Assembly (NCBI GenBank): GCA_019022495.1
Contig: JAFEKR010000034.1
Coordinates: 372,001-436,000, forward strand
Reading direction: 5' to 3'
Origin: Epichloe hybrida
Taxonomy: Eukaryota > Ascomycota > Sordariomycetes > Hypocreales > Clavicipitaceae
Length of the DNA: 64,000 nucleotides
The translations under genes and the position numbers were made by a program. Of the stretch, positions 1-10,099 are shown piece by piece (positions within the stretch are counted from its first letter, which is position 1; the number at the start of each line of letters is the position of its first letter). The notes under the pieces were generated by a model. That model was not told where the DNA came from. It saw only the letters and a program-made list of their open reading frames with translations, and did no database searches.

Positions 1-1010
1 CGCCTTCTCGGACCCAGGTGTACATGTGCACAGGAAGGACATCTTGGACGAGTGGGGGATGTATCTCCAGGTATTTTGTTCCCTCCCCCGCCCTTTTTTT
101 TTCGAAATGAGATTGCCGGCTCAACAAGGTGAGAAGTCATCGGCCTCGAGGCATGTTTTGGTAACACATGAACTCGGGTGGTTTTGCCCAACCGCCATAC
201 AAGCACCGATTCGATGTGCAAACGATTCAAGTCATTCGAACCACACGTTTGATGAGTTTTACGATTGCGATTCCAATGACGCCCACTACGGATTCAAATC
301 CTGGGATGGTAAGTGTTGCCCCTTTTCTCCTTTCGCCCCTCAACTTTTTGACTCCAGCTGGCTGGCGGGGACGTAAGTGAAAAAAAAATTAAAAAATTCG
401 AAGAATTCGCACCTGCGTCCGACCCGTGGCGGAACCCGATGATGACGATATACTTGTTATATACTTGTTCACATGTGTGAGTCGGTCGCGTACAATTTCG
501 AAGAAAGGGTAAACTTGCGGGACAACTTCTTCGTCAAGGGACAACCATATTTTCCGCAGGACATGCTTTGCCAACGACACCTTGGCAGCGTATTTTGCCC
601 GGGGCACCGTGTATCAAGCCTTCCTCTCGGCCCTGGCATATCACCGCTGGCATGCCCCGGTCTCTGGGGTGTTGTGCCGGGCTTTTGAGCCTTTTGTGCA
701 GGCGGGGACGTACTTGATGGGGGTGGCGAGCATGGGGGACAATCCGAACAGAGTGGTGCCTTCACAGAACTACCTGTCGGCCATGGCGACGAGGGGCATC
801 GTCATCATCAAGGCGGACAACAGGGAGATTGGGCTGGTGGCCTTTGTCGCCGTGGGCATGTCCGAGGTGAGCACGTGTAACGTGACGGTACGCGAGGGCC
901 AGCATGTCGTGAAGGGGGACGAGACGGGCATGCTTCGCTTTGGGGGCTCCAGCTATTGCCTCTCCTGCGCCTCGATGGCTTTGCCGGATGTGCAGAATGA
1001 GGAGAGCTGA
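1..1010 (+). pseudogene. Phosphatidylserine decarboxylase-family (PSD/PsiD-like) decarboxylase, 5'-truncated by the window and frame-broken
   Basis: Pieces of one PSD-family protein lie in order in different frames: DEWGMYLQ (to 70), HELGWFCPTAI and GFKSWD (about 165-307), RPVAEPDDDILV (about 417-458), CESVAYNF with RDNFFVKGQPY (476-570), then ANDTLAAYF to the end at 1,010. The C-terminal part carries TVYQAFLSALAYHRWH, EVSTCNVTV and FGGSS. In the family the Ser of the Gly-Ser pair is the autocatalytic cleavage site that becomes the pyruvoyl cofactor. Introns are likely from the GT at 71 and at 309-357 (acceptor ctccag). Lesions: an exact 11-bp tandem duplication (448-458 and 459-469), one base missing near 415 (APG-V junction) and one extra T near 572 (DML-AND junction). 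The stretch 358-395 does not match the family. PSD enzymes make phosphatidylethanolamine, but this sub-branch includes fungal amino-acid decarboxylases, so the substrate is unknown. Sequencing error could explain single-base shifts but not the 11-bp duplication. Confidence 0.75.
448..469 (+). repeat. Exact 11-bp tandem duplication inside the decarboxylase gene
   Basis: The unit ATATACTTGTT occurs twice head to tail (448-458, 459-469). Removing one copy joins the frame of DDDILV to that of the following CES segment, so the duplication is a frame-destroying lesion. Confidence 0.85.
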
Positions 1011-1535
1011 GCTGTGAAAAGCAAATTGGCCACTTGTCGGGCGCTGACATGCGATGTGGCTGCATGATACGACATTACATAGATACATAGTTTGTGTAAA
1101 CATGCATATGCTGTACACACATACAGTGGGGTCCCAGTAATTCCGAAGAATTTCCACCAGAGTCGCCGTTGCTGCTGCTTCGGAATTACTAGGACCTACG
1201 GAGTACTGTATGTACGTATGTTGTACATGCATACATACATACATGTATTGCACACACATGTAGTGAGTGTGGGTCTCCTGTTACGTAACGCGCCCTTCAC
1301 AACAGTACGTACGGATTAGTCTATGTATGACTTGTAGTTGGATTTAGTAGAGAAGAAGAAATCACGGCTCAAACATTCACACCAAGATGCGCAGTACATA
1401 GACCGACTGTAGATACAATTAACGGTAAGGATTATGGAGCCGTTCACCACGCTGACCAAAGCAAGTACATTGCCGGGTCGATACGAAAAGAGGGCAAGTT
1501 GACGTCACGCATGTCTCAGTTTTCTCGCTTGAATA
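1011..1535. other. Intergenic region with microsatellite-like TACA tracts
   Basis: No supported gene. It holds the TA-flanked hairpin element at 1,124-1,208 and ACAT/TACA-rich simple sequence around 1,085-1,265. Open frames crossing it on the minus strand have no recognisable domain. Confidence 0.5.
1124..1208. mobile_element. Short hairpin element with TA flanks, possible Tc1/mariner-type MITE
   Basis: The left arm runs CAGTGGGGTCCCAGTAATT then CCGAAG. The right arm, read in reverse complement, runs CAGTACTCCGTAGGTCCTA then GTAATTCCGAAG. The arms pair with one short insertion, enclosing a loop of about 28 bp. Both ends are bordered by TA (1,122-1,123 and 1,209-1,210), the target duplicated by Tc1/mariner/pogo transposases. 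No coding capacity. Element status rests on one copy, so it could be a chance palindrome in TACA-rich DNA. Confidence 0.45.
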
Positions 1536-1662
1536 TTGTCCGTGAATATTCTCCGTGTACATCAGCTCTTGAACTCCTCTATTTCATTAGTAGCTTCGCT
1601 TCTATGGCTTGGTTGCAGGAGACCCTTGGACCCAATTCCGATTCCGATTCCAATTTCAATTC

Positions 1663-2625
1663 CTAGGGAAACGGAGCTGCATCCCAACGCACACGCCGCA
1701 AGTGCCTCTCCGGGTCCATCACGCTGTTCCTGGCATGCAGCCACCTCCTGTTGTCTATCAGGATGATGCTCCTCTCGGGAAGCTCCTCGGCGGAAAGGTG
1801 CACGGCAAAGTCGTTGACCAAGCCGCTGCTGAAGACGCGTCGGAGCTCCTGCATAGCCTTCGACGCCGCTTCGGTCATCGGGTCCACGATGTCCTCCCTG
1901 AGCCGCATGACCGTGTGTGGCCCGAGACCGCCGTGGTCCGCTAGCAAGCTGCCGAGGATGTGTCTCTGGGAAGGATGCTTGATGAACTCGGCTGGAACAT
2001 TGATGCGAAACTCGGGCTGCATCAGGGCAAGCCTCGTGGCGGGCGGCAAAAGGTCTCTCAGCCGGTTGGCTTCCACAGCTGACAGCGTCCCGCCGCCGCA
2101 ACGGTCTGGCCGCAGCACCTGTAGTGCAAAATATCTCGGCGGCTGGTCCTCGTAGCTGCAGTCTGTGTGCCACGGGAAGACTTCCATGGTTTCCGACCTG
2201 GCGAGCTGGCTCGTGTGGGCCGTGTCTGTCGAGCCGGGCAGTGGGCGGACATCCCAGAACCAACCGCGGGTGGCGCTGTGGCTGATGGGCAGTTGATGTC
2301 CGTGGTTTCGGTGAAGACTCTGGATGAGGCCGTCGAGATATTGGCTGTCAGGGTCCGCGAAGCCCAGAGTCACCTTCAGTATGCCTTGCCATTCAAGTCG
2401 TTCTGCCACGGATCGCACATGTTCATTCTGCTGAGCATAACTCAGATCCGGGGCCGGCAGCTGAGGAACCACCCTCGAAATTTTCTCCGAAAAGCATCTT
2501 CTGCCAAGTGAGAATAAGCTTTGGTTGAACGGTGCGGGCACGGGGGTAACGCGATGCCGGCGGCCGAAGACGTGGGATATTCGGAACATGGCGTAGACAT
2601 CAATGCGTCTTGATCCGTACTCCAT
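1663..2625 (-). CDS. TauD/TfdA-like Fe(II)/2-oxoglutarate-dependent dioxygenase
   Basis: Uninterrupted 320-codon frame. The double-stranded beta-helix dioxygenase signature is present: FPWHTDCSYE supplies the proximal HxD metal pair (H153, D155), LHARN holds the distal His (H297), and HLRRVRW near 308-314 supplies the Arg expected to bind 2-oxoglutarate. HSATRGWFWDVRP (116-128) is typical of fungal TauD-like proteins. Length fits the family. The start at 2,625 is the first ATG; Met13 is an alternative, since residues 1-12 look dispensable. The first 45 residues are Arg-rich with few acidic residues, compatible with a mitochondrial presequence, but this is uncertain. The substrate is unknown; the family oxidises taurine, 2,4-D, gamma-butyrobetaine and many secondary-metabolite intermediates. 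It lies on the same strand as the ATP-grasp-like gene and converges on the decarboxylase remnant. No disabling lesion was seen. Confidence 0.8.
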   Translation of the reverse strand: MEYGSRRIDVYAMFRISHVFGRRHRVTPVPAPFNQSLFSLGRRCFSEKISRVVPQLPAPDLSYAQQNEHVRSVAERLEWQGILKVTLGFADPDSQYLDGLIQSLHRNHGHQLPISHSATRGWFWDVRPLPGSTDTAHTSQLARSETMEVFPWHTDCSYEDQPPRYFALQVLRPDRCGGGTLSAVEANRLRDLLPPATRLALMQPEFRINVPAEFIKHPSQRHILGSLLADHGGLGPHTVMRLREDIVDPMTEAASKAMQELRRVFSSGLVNDFAVHLSAEELPERSIILIDNRRWLHARNSVMDPERHLRRVRWDAAPFP

Positions 2626-2864
2626 ATATGGTGATAATCCGTATAATAGTGGAGGGAAAAATCAGGGACAGGTGCTTGAACTGTCGTTTACAGTTATTAA
2701 TAACAGCCAGGCCAACTAGGCCAAAAATGGGATGCGCACCCCTTATTGTGGCTGCGATAACCGAGCATATGACTCAACAGTTACCAAACTATGGTCAAAC
2801 TATCTACCGAGTATGAGGCCTGCGAAGCACTTGGTAATAGGGGCATTCTTTTCTTTAACAGAAT
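2626..2864. other. Short intergenic spacer upstream of the dioxygenase
   Basis: AT-leaning sequence without a supported gene. It probably contains the dioxygenase promoter. Its right end holds AGAAT (2,860-2,864), the left copy of the duplication flanking the LTR cluster. Confidence 0.4.
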
Positions 2865-3436
2865 GATCAGGTGTGTAGATAGATGATAAAAAGTGTTTAA
2901 TTCGATCAATCAGAGGTGCAGATAGCAACTGACTTTTATACCTAAAAGGTATATAATGCGCTATAGTTATAACTAGTCTACGGAGGTGCTTCTAATACAT
3001 TTGTCTTTACTATTATTTCATAGAGGGTTTCATCCTAGTTAATGCGCGGTCTGCGCCCACATATGTAATTACTAAGGAGAGCTCCTTAAAGCATTAGATA
3101 CATAGGCGTAGACCCCGCATTGACTAGAATAAAACCCTTTATAAGATAACGGTGGAGACGTAAGTATTAGAAGTACCTCCGTAGACTAGTTATAACTATA
3201 GCTATTAGGTGTGTAGATAGATAATAAAAGTGTTTAATTCGATTAATCAGAGGTGCAGATAATAAGTAACTTTCATACCTAAAAGGCACACAGTGCGGTA
3301 CGGTTACAACTAGTCTATGGAGGTACTTCTCATACATTCGTCTCCGCCGTTATCTTATAGAGGGTTTGGGGTTTTATCCTAATTAATGCGCGGTCCGCGC
3401 CCACACATCTAATGCTTCAAGGAGCTCTCCCTGACA
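2865..3436. repeat. Palindromic cluster of three LTR copies (-, +, -) related to element 1
   Basis: Three segments match the 220-bp LTR of the Copia element at 6,023: about 2,865-3,085 in reverse, about 3,078-3,200 forward and truncated, and about 3,203-3,436 in reverse, ending CTGACA. The first two form a large inverted repeat centred on AAGGAGAGCTCCTT near 3,078. The unit is flanked by AGAAT (2,860-2,864 and 3,437-3,441), consistent with one insertion event. It ends a few bases from the stop codon of the neighbouring ATP-grasp-like gene. Confidence 0.7.
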
Positions 3437-3444
3437 AGAATCGA

Positions 3445-5124
3445 TCATTCTTTCACATCTGTCGAAACGGCGGGAGACGGACACCGCGTCCCGTCCTGAA
3501 GCATGACTGAGCAGAGCCAGGCTCCGCCGTAGCTGATTGCACAGATCCGATCACCGCTGCTACGCCACACTCCTATTCCAAGGAATCGCCCGTGGGCACT
3601 GTGAAAGGTCCCCACAAGGGGGAACGAAGTCTTTTCTCCTGATTCTCTCAGTACCACGTCATACAAGCGGGGTGTGATACGGCGCTGGATGACGTGTGTG
3701 ACTTTGGCGCTTAATCCCCGGCTTCGCATTCCATCCAATGCATTGAGCCATTCCTCCGAGCTGAGGTCCTCGCCAAAGAGGATTCCCGCTCCCTTGCCTC
3801 CGCGGACTGGCTTGAGGAGATACTCATTCTTCAGCTCCGTGGAGCATTTTGACTTGGTGAAGAGTCCATGCAAGTCTGGTGACCCAGGAAGCACTGTATC
3901 TGCAATTCCCTTGTCGATAATGAGAGCTTGTTCCGTGGTGAGTATTCCACGTTTGACCAGCAGAGCTGATTCCTGCTTCACAATGCCCAATAGGCGCTTA
4001 TCATGGACAAGCAAGATGGTTCGCATATCGTTGAAGCAGCGGAGACTGATTTGTCTCAACATTTCCGCATCCAGCGCCTGGAATTCGTGTTGGTGAAGCT
4101 CGAGGCCAATTTGGTGGATTTCCTGTACAAGTTCTCCGCTGCTCGTGGAGAAAGTTGGGTTTTGCGCTGCCGAGGCTCCTTTGTTGCCGTTCTCCACGAT
4201 ACAGCATAATTTGTATCCACCCTTGCCATCCTCGTCTGGCAAGAGTCTCAGATCTTGAGGTGTAATCAAGCGCGGCGTGACGCCCAGACGTTGCTCAACC
4301 ATATGAATGAACATGTGGATGTCTATGCCGTGCTCTTCGCCTTTCAGAAGGTGTAAAGGAAGATCGGGCCGGAAGAGGCCCAACAAGCCATCAATGTACT
4401 GCATCTCATGTCAATACTTGCGGTATAACGCGAGCTTGTTCTTCAAGCGGCTAGGCATTACCTTTTCGGCACCCACTGCACTCTTTAGGCCGTGACGTGC
4501 TAATATGCCCATGTCGTCCAGTGCCTGCTGTCCATGAGCCTCCAACATGTATCCGTTGAAGGCAAAGCGAGCGTTGATTTCAGTAATGCGAAAAATTTCG
4601 CCGATTTGTTTGCCTTCAGAATCTCGATGCGCCTCGACCAGAAAATCTGGCCTCCAGGAGCCGCGACATTTTGAGTATTCAGGCAGCCTGCCGGACATAA
4701 CCTGGGTCTCGATCCACTATTTCGGTTGTGAGAAGATGAGTTCCATGATTGAGAATGCCTCGAAACCCGGAGTACGCACCTGTAAAAGATCTTCTTCTTG
4801 AGCTTCCAGGGGCATGCGCTCAGGAAATCGAGCGTCTGTATCTGACCACCATCTCTGCACAATGTCGGTGACTGCAATGGTAAGAGCCTCATGGACCTCG
4901 GACAGCTGCTGCTGATGGTGTTCTCCCATAAGAACAGGTCGCGGACAAGCAGAGAGATTGCAGCCCTTTGGCCAAACCTTGGCAGGACAAATACACAGCA
5001 GTGCCCTCTGAAACTCTTCATGTTCCCGAGCATATGTGGACGCATCGCCCCTGTGTTGCGCCACGGGCTCAAAGTCATCGGGACCGAGTCCGAGATGGAT
5101 TTGTTGTAATAAGTTGGACTGCAT
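3445..5124 (-). pseudogene. ATP-grasp-like (glutathione-synthetase-fold) fungal protein with in-frame TGA
   Basis: Two exons on the minus strand: 4,780-5,124 (115 codons, ending EEDLLQ) and 3,445-4,701. They are separated by a 78-bp intron (GTGCGT donor, CCCAG acceptor). Recognisable segments in order: VTDIVQRWWSD with DARFPERMPLEAQ, FRITEINARFAFNG, LLKGEEHGIDIHMFIHMVE, then YLLKPVRGGKGAGILFGED, which resembles an ATP-grasp nucleotide-binding loop. The frame is otherwise continuous to 3,445, but codon 212 is TGA (4,411-4,413) between KLALYRKY and HEMQYIDGLLG, where TGG (Trp) would fit. ATP-grasp enzymes couple carboxylates to amines or thiols; this subfamily has no function known to me and is placed by motif only. 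It may be a recent pseudogene, or the stop could be an assembly error. The promoter should lie just above 5,124. Confidence 0.6.
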
Positions 5125-5583
5125 CGCAAGAGTCGTGCGTGCTAAATAGATTACGCAATTGCGAGTAGAAGAGTTAGGTTAGCAGAGAAAAAGACAGGCA
5201 GAACTCGAAGTTGCTAGGCTTGTGACAAAATTGTGTTTTAACTATGCTAGGGATATTTTAGTAAATCCTTGCACGTCATGCAGTGAAACCCTCTCATGTG
5301 AGAACCCAGAAGGTGTGTTGAATTCCCCAATAGACCAAAAGATCCACCAATGCTATTAGCCGTTGCTAACATTGCGTCTTTCAGTTACTTAAGACCTGTG
5401 TGGGCTCCCCTATGGACCACGCCTTACAACGCACAGCGCCTTACATCTAATGAGTAAATACAAAATAAAAATATGAGTTGTAGGGAATTGACAGCTTGGT
5501 AAGAACGTATAGCTCTACTATACAAATTAAAATGTAGAGGGTTAGTTGTGTTAGATTTTACAGCTAAATAAATCATTACCACC
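5125..5583. other. Intergenic region upstream of the ATP-grasp-like gene
   Basis: No gene recognised. AT content rises rightward, suggesting old repeat-derived DNA between the genes and the first LTR remnant. Confidence 0.4.
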
Positions 5584-5885
5584 TGTTATGGACTAGCCCC
5601 TAGGCGACTGCTTTTACATAGGCGTCAATTTGATATTAAGAAACTTGAGGAGGGAAGAAAGGAAGGCAGGATAATACCTGTCCTTTGCTGTGCCTCTTAT
5701 ACCCCTAAGCTATCTTATGTCCGCCCCCTTTCCATGCCCTTGCTATCTTACTTTATTAGTCCGTGCAACACAACTAATGCTTAGGCAAAGACTACGCCCT
5801 TACATCACCCGTATCCTTTCCGGAGACTTTCCAGAGCTAGGTTTAACCCAAACTTGACCCGAGCTTATAGCTTAAGTCCGTAACA
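5584..5885 (+). repeat. Solo or 5' LTR remnant with TGTTATGGAC / GTCCGTAACA ends
   Basis: The 302-bp segment begins TGTTATGGAC and ends GTCCGTAACA, which are inverted repeats of each other apart from one C>T difference, with the TG...CA termini of LTRs. The next bases, GTTACAAGCC, resemble the GTTATAAGCC that follows the LTR of element 1, suggesting a primer-binding site and hence a 5' LTR whose interior was lost. No matching target duplication is visible (CCACC left, GTTAC right). Confidence 0.5.
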
Positions 5886-5948
5886 GTTACAAGCCTTGTG
5901 CTTTTAATTACGCTTATCATACTTATATTTTCTCCTATTTTAGATTTT

Positions 5949-6022
5949 TATCAGAACAAGCATAATATTAATCGCGTTCCGCGGCTTTATTTACGCGCCC
6001 GCCTGCACAGGCTAACTATAAT
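5949..6022 (+). repeat. Start of an LTR-like repeat interrupted by element 1
   Basis: The sequence starting TATCAGAACAAGC matches about 35 bp starting TGTTAGAACAAGC at 32,851. Both resemble the start of the element 2 LTR (TGTTGGAACAAGC). Element 1 is inserted at its right edge. The GC-rich sequence resuming at 32,402 may be its continuation. Its identity as an LTR is inferred. Confidence 0.35.
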
Positions 6023-6242
6023 TGTCAGGAAGAGCTCCCTGAAGCATTGGATGTGTGGGCGAGGGGCGCGCATTAACTAGGATAAGACATCGGTGGAGAC
6101 GAATATATTAGAAGTACCTCCGTAGACTAGTTATTACTATAGCGTACTATGTACCCTTTAGGTATAAAAGTCAGCTACTATCTGCACCTCTAATTAATTA
6201 AATTAAACACTTTTTATTATCTATCTACACCCTTACCTAATA
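6023..6242 (+). repeat. 5' LTR of element 1
   Basis: Pairs with 32,177-32,396. Its first 60 bp or so keep CpG and GC (for example GAGGGGCGCGC), while its inner end has decayed from CCTGACA to CCTAATA. Confidence 0.9.
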
Positions 6243-9079
6243 GTTATAAGCCTAGGTGGCTTTTATTACTAAATTTATTATTTTCTTTAAGGTTATTAAG
6301 CTTTGTTAAATTAATTAAATTAATGCTTACTAATATTATAAGATAAACGCCCTTATTATATTAATTAATAGTTAATTAATATATCCTACGCTTCCCTTAC
6401 ATAGTGTATTCCCTTTTAATATATCTAAAGAAACTCTAAATATAGTATTATTATTAGAGAAGGACTAGATTAAGTAGTTTATATAGATTAAGAATTACAT
6501 AGAATCCTATAGGGTCTAGGAGTATATTAACCTAAATAAGGTTAAATTACTTAAAGAACCTATAATACTTATATACTTATAGAGGGGTTAGAGACTAGAG
6601 ATTATAGAGAATAACCCTAATACTCTTAAGGATTAGAAGCTAGTATATAAAGATATAAAGGATTACTTTAATTTTAAATATAAGGAGCTTTAATTTAAGC
6701 TTATAAATATTATAATCTAGCTAAATAAATACTAAAGATTAGGGAATATATTTATAAGACCCTTTTAAAGAATATTTAAGATTCCCTTAACTTTAATACT
6801 AAGGTTAAGGAGAAGGAGTTTATTTAATATTATATTTAAAGAATACTCTTACTTCTTTATAAGTAGTATAAGCTAAATATAAAGAAGATACTAATCCTTA
6901 CAAAGAACTATTTAAATAATTATTTATAAGCTAAAGGTACTTATAATTAGTATAAGTAAGCTATAATAATTAAAGTACTTTAGAGAAATTATCTAGACCT
7001 AGGGACCTAATAGACTAAAGAGATAATACTATATAAGTTTATTACACCTCTTTAAAGTAAATATAAGTTATTTTAGAAGAAGTAGAATAACTTACTTAAT
7101 AAAGGGACGAAAATAAGCTTAATTAAAGCTATTACTAAGTTTAAAAGGGATTATAAGGCCCCGCTAAAGGAACTAAAGACTACTAATACTCTTATAAGTA
7201 ATAGATTAAATAATTTAACAAAGCTAGAGAGGCCTAAGTGCCTTAGATATATAAATTATAATATAAAGGATACCTTAAAGTAGTAGGAATTCTATAATTT
7301 ATTTAAGGCTTTTTATAAGCTAAAAGCTACTCTAAAGAACTAGGAAGTTAGAAAGAACTTTAAAGAGAATATTAAGAAGTATCTTAAGGCTAACCTATAG
7401 GAGAAATTAAAGGCTATAAATTAGAAGCTAGAGAAGAAGGGTAATAAGATTATTATGCCTTTGCAAAACCCTACAAACGACTTAGTAGCTATTACTCTAG
7501 GCAAAAAGTTAGCTAATATATTATTATTTATATACTTTAAGAGCGTAGAATTATTAAAGGAATCTATAAATTTATTAAATACTAGGAATAACTTAGAGTT
7601 AAGAAGGAATATAGTTCTTTATAACTCTAGAGCAAACGTTTATATCTTTAATAATATCTAATAGTTTAAATAATCTAAATTTAATAAGAATATAGTAATA
7701 GAAGTTAAGGCTAGTAGCATAATCTATATAGCTTTAGGTTAAGGGCCTATAAGTATATCCATTACAAATCCTATATTATAAAGAGCGAGAACTATTATAT
7801 TAGAGTCAGCTCTGTTTATTCCTAAATTTCACGTTAATCTAGTATTAGTAATAATTATAATAAAAGTAGGTATCTTCTAGAATTAGAAGAAGGGGTTTCT
7901 CTATAAAGGAAATCAGCCTATGGCTAGGGTATATAATATTAACAAGCTTTATATGCTTTTAAGGCTATTAGAAGACCTAAAAGAGGCTAATACTATATTA
8001 AGTAGAGCTCCTAGGCTACCTATAAGAGGAGATATAAATCTCTAGTATTATAGAAGTGGTTATCTAGGTAAAAAGGCTTTTATAAAGCTTATGAATGTGA
8101 CTTTAGGTGTTAAATTAATAGGACCTAAGCTTATAGAGTGTAAGATCTATGCTATAGGCAAAGCTAAGCACTAGAGATTATAAGTTACACCTAAAGGACT
8201 CCCTTAAGGACTAGGTTATAGGCTTTTAGTTAATCTAGAGTACTATAACTCTTCTTATTAGAATAGTAATAGGTATTAGTGTGTTTTTATATGCCTTATA
8301 ACCTTAATGCAATTCTTTTACTTATTTAAATTAAAGAATAGGATTTGTAATAGCTTCTATATAATAGTAGCGTTTCTAAGCACTTAATTTAGGGTTTAGC
8401 TATAATTTTTACATAGTAATATTAAAAAGGCCCTCTTTATAGAGAATATAAAGGATAAGATAGCCCTTATAAGTATTATAGTTTATAATTTAGCTCCCTT
8501 AATACCTAGTTAAAACAGTAAGGTAAAGAGATCTAGGGGCGTGGTTAAGTAGAAGGCCTATATATTAAGTCTAGAGGCTAGATTCCTATTAGAACTTAAT
8601 AATAAGATTTTTAATATAGTAGTTTATTTATTAAATTAAATGCCTTTTAAGTATTATAGGAAATGAATTATACTATACAAACTTTAGTGGAATTAGGCTA
8701 GGAAAACCGTCCCTACCTATTCATAGATATTAGAGATCTAAAAGCCCTTAATTTTGTATTTACAAGCCTACGGATATAAAGTGTTTCTAATAATAACAAA
8801 AGCTCTAGAGTATATTAAATTAAATAATATAATCCCTTAGTTAGAGTAGAAAGCTTATATTAGATACCTTATAGGTTATAAAGGTAAATCTTAGTATATT
8901 ATCTAGGTTCTAACTCTTCGTAATTATAAGGTTATTATATCAGTGTGTGTATAGTTTAATAAGGCCTTATTCTTTAAACTAGAAGAAGAGATTAAATTAG
9001 CCTAGAAAGAGAAGATATTAATAATTACGCTACTTAAAGAGCTTAAAGCTAAAGACCTTAATAAAGAAATTAGTTAAGA
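6243..9079 (+). pseudogene. Element 1 gag, protease and integrase remnant
   Basis: Gag-like AT-rich sequence is followed by a protease segment in the open stretch 7,455-7,661, ending VLYNSRANVYIFNNI. There the Copia protease D-S-G-A motif reads NSRA, both changes explained by G>A transitions. Around 8,030-8,640 the frame reads as Copia integrase (GKKAFIKLMNVTLGVKL, AIGKAKHQ, LVNLEYYNSS, LHSNIKKALF), with TAG/TAA at former Gln/Trp codons. It stops at 9,079 where element 4 is inserted and resumes at about 15,949. Confidence 0.75.
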
Positions 9080-9335
9080 TGTTAGATGCACCAAGGTCCT
9101 GCGCAGGTAATAAATCCCGTATAAATTGAAGTCGATGATAGTTAGATAGATAGCTAGAAGAAGAGAGAAAAGAGGGAAAGTCTAGATGCTAGAAAAGTAG
9201 GCGAAATCCGTATGTAAGGCATAAAAGGGGGTGGCGAATTAATGCAGCTAATTGCATCGCGTGCATCGCGCCGGACCCACAATTAGTCTGGTGTTTAGCC
9301 ACGATTAAACTAATAAAGATCTAAAGGAATTAACA
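9080..9335 (-). repeat. 3' LTR of element 4 (minus orientation)
   Basis: Its left, outward-facing end is GC-preserved (CACCAAGGTCCTGCGCAGG), while the right end is mutated relative to the partner at 15,688-15,943. Confidence 0.88.
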
Positions 9336-10099
9336 CTAGCAATCTCTCTTTTTCCTTCGTGGCTAAAGAGCTTAAAAACACAATAAAAATTAGATTAAAG
9401 GAAAGTATACACTAGTAAATCCCTTAATAGGAATCCGCTGCTCTAATTAGCTATTATAGCATTAGTTAATTAAATTAATCCGTTAGTCCTTGCCTAAGTT
9501 CCTATCCCCTAATATCATAGGTCTCTTTACCTATCCTTTAACACAAATCGTTAATTCGTTCGAATTAATTAAAGAGGAAAGTGATAAATTCGGCGATGAT
9601 TTAGTTATCGCGTCTGCCAGATTATTATTGCTGTTAATCCACCTAACTTCGTAGATCTCATGCCTTTTGTATAATTAATGAAGGGCTATAATATTAATTA
9701 TTAGTCTTTTCTCCTTTATAGTTCCTAGCTTCATAAGATATTTATATAATAAAAAAGAATTAGTATAGAGAATCATAGGAATCCGAGGTATCTTTAATTA
9801 ATCCGTGATCTAATGTAAAGTCATGGAAATTGCATAAGTAATATCTACGCCTTAAACCATGCTATATAATTCAGAGGCAAGTGCGCTACAAGTAACTCTC
9901 TTACTCTTTGTTAAGCTATATGTAATAATATTACCTTTTATAATAAAGGTATTGTCGTCTTGCATTATCTCGTTACTAATTATAATCACTTATCTAATCT
10001 GTGAGCTTAAATCCTTGTTATTAGTAAGTAATCTATTTACGAACATAAAGAGCTTTATCTCTTTAAGAACTAAAGGAATGTATTGTAGTCCGTGCTATT

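Noticed and set aside
448..580. Programmed ribosomal frameshifting in the decarboxylase gene
   Set aside because: Three separate lesions including an 11-bp duplication; family members read straight through.
762..1259. 165-codon minus-strand open frame
   Set aside because: Antisense to the decarboxylase remnant, and its N-terminal part is TACA-repeat translation.
1562..2263. 233-codon minus-strand frame overlapping the dioxygenase
   Set aside because: Shadow frame of the TauD-like gene; Arg/Ala-rich without motifs.
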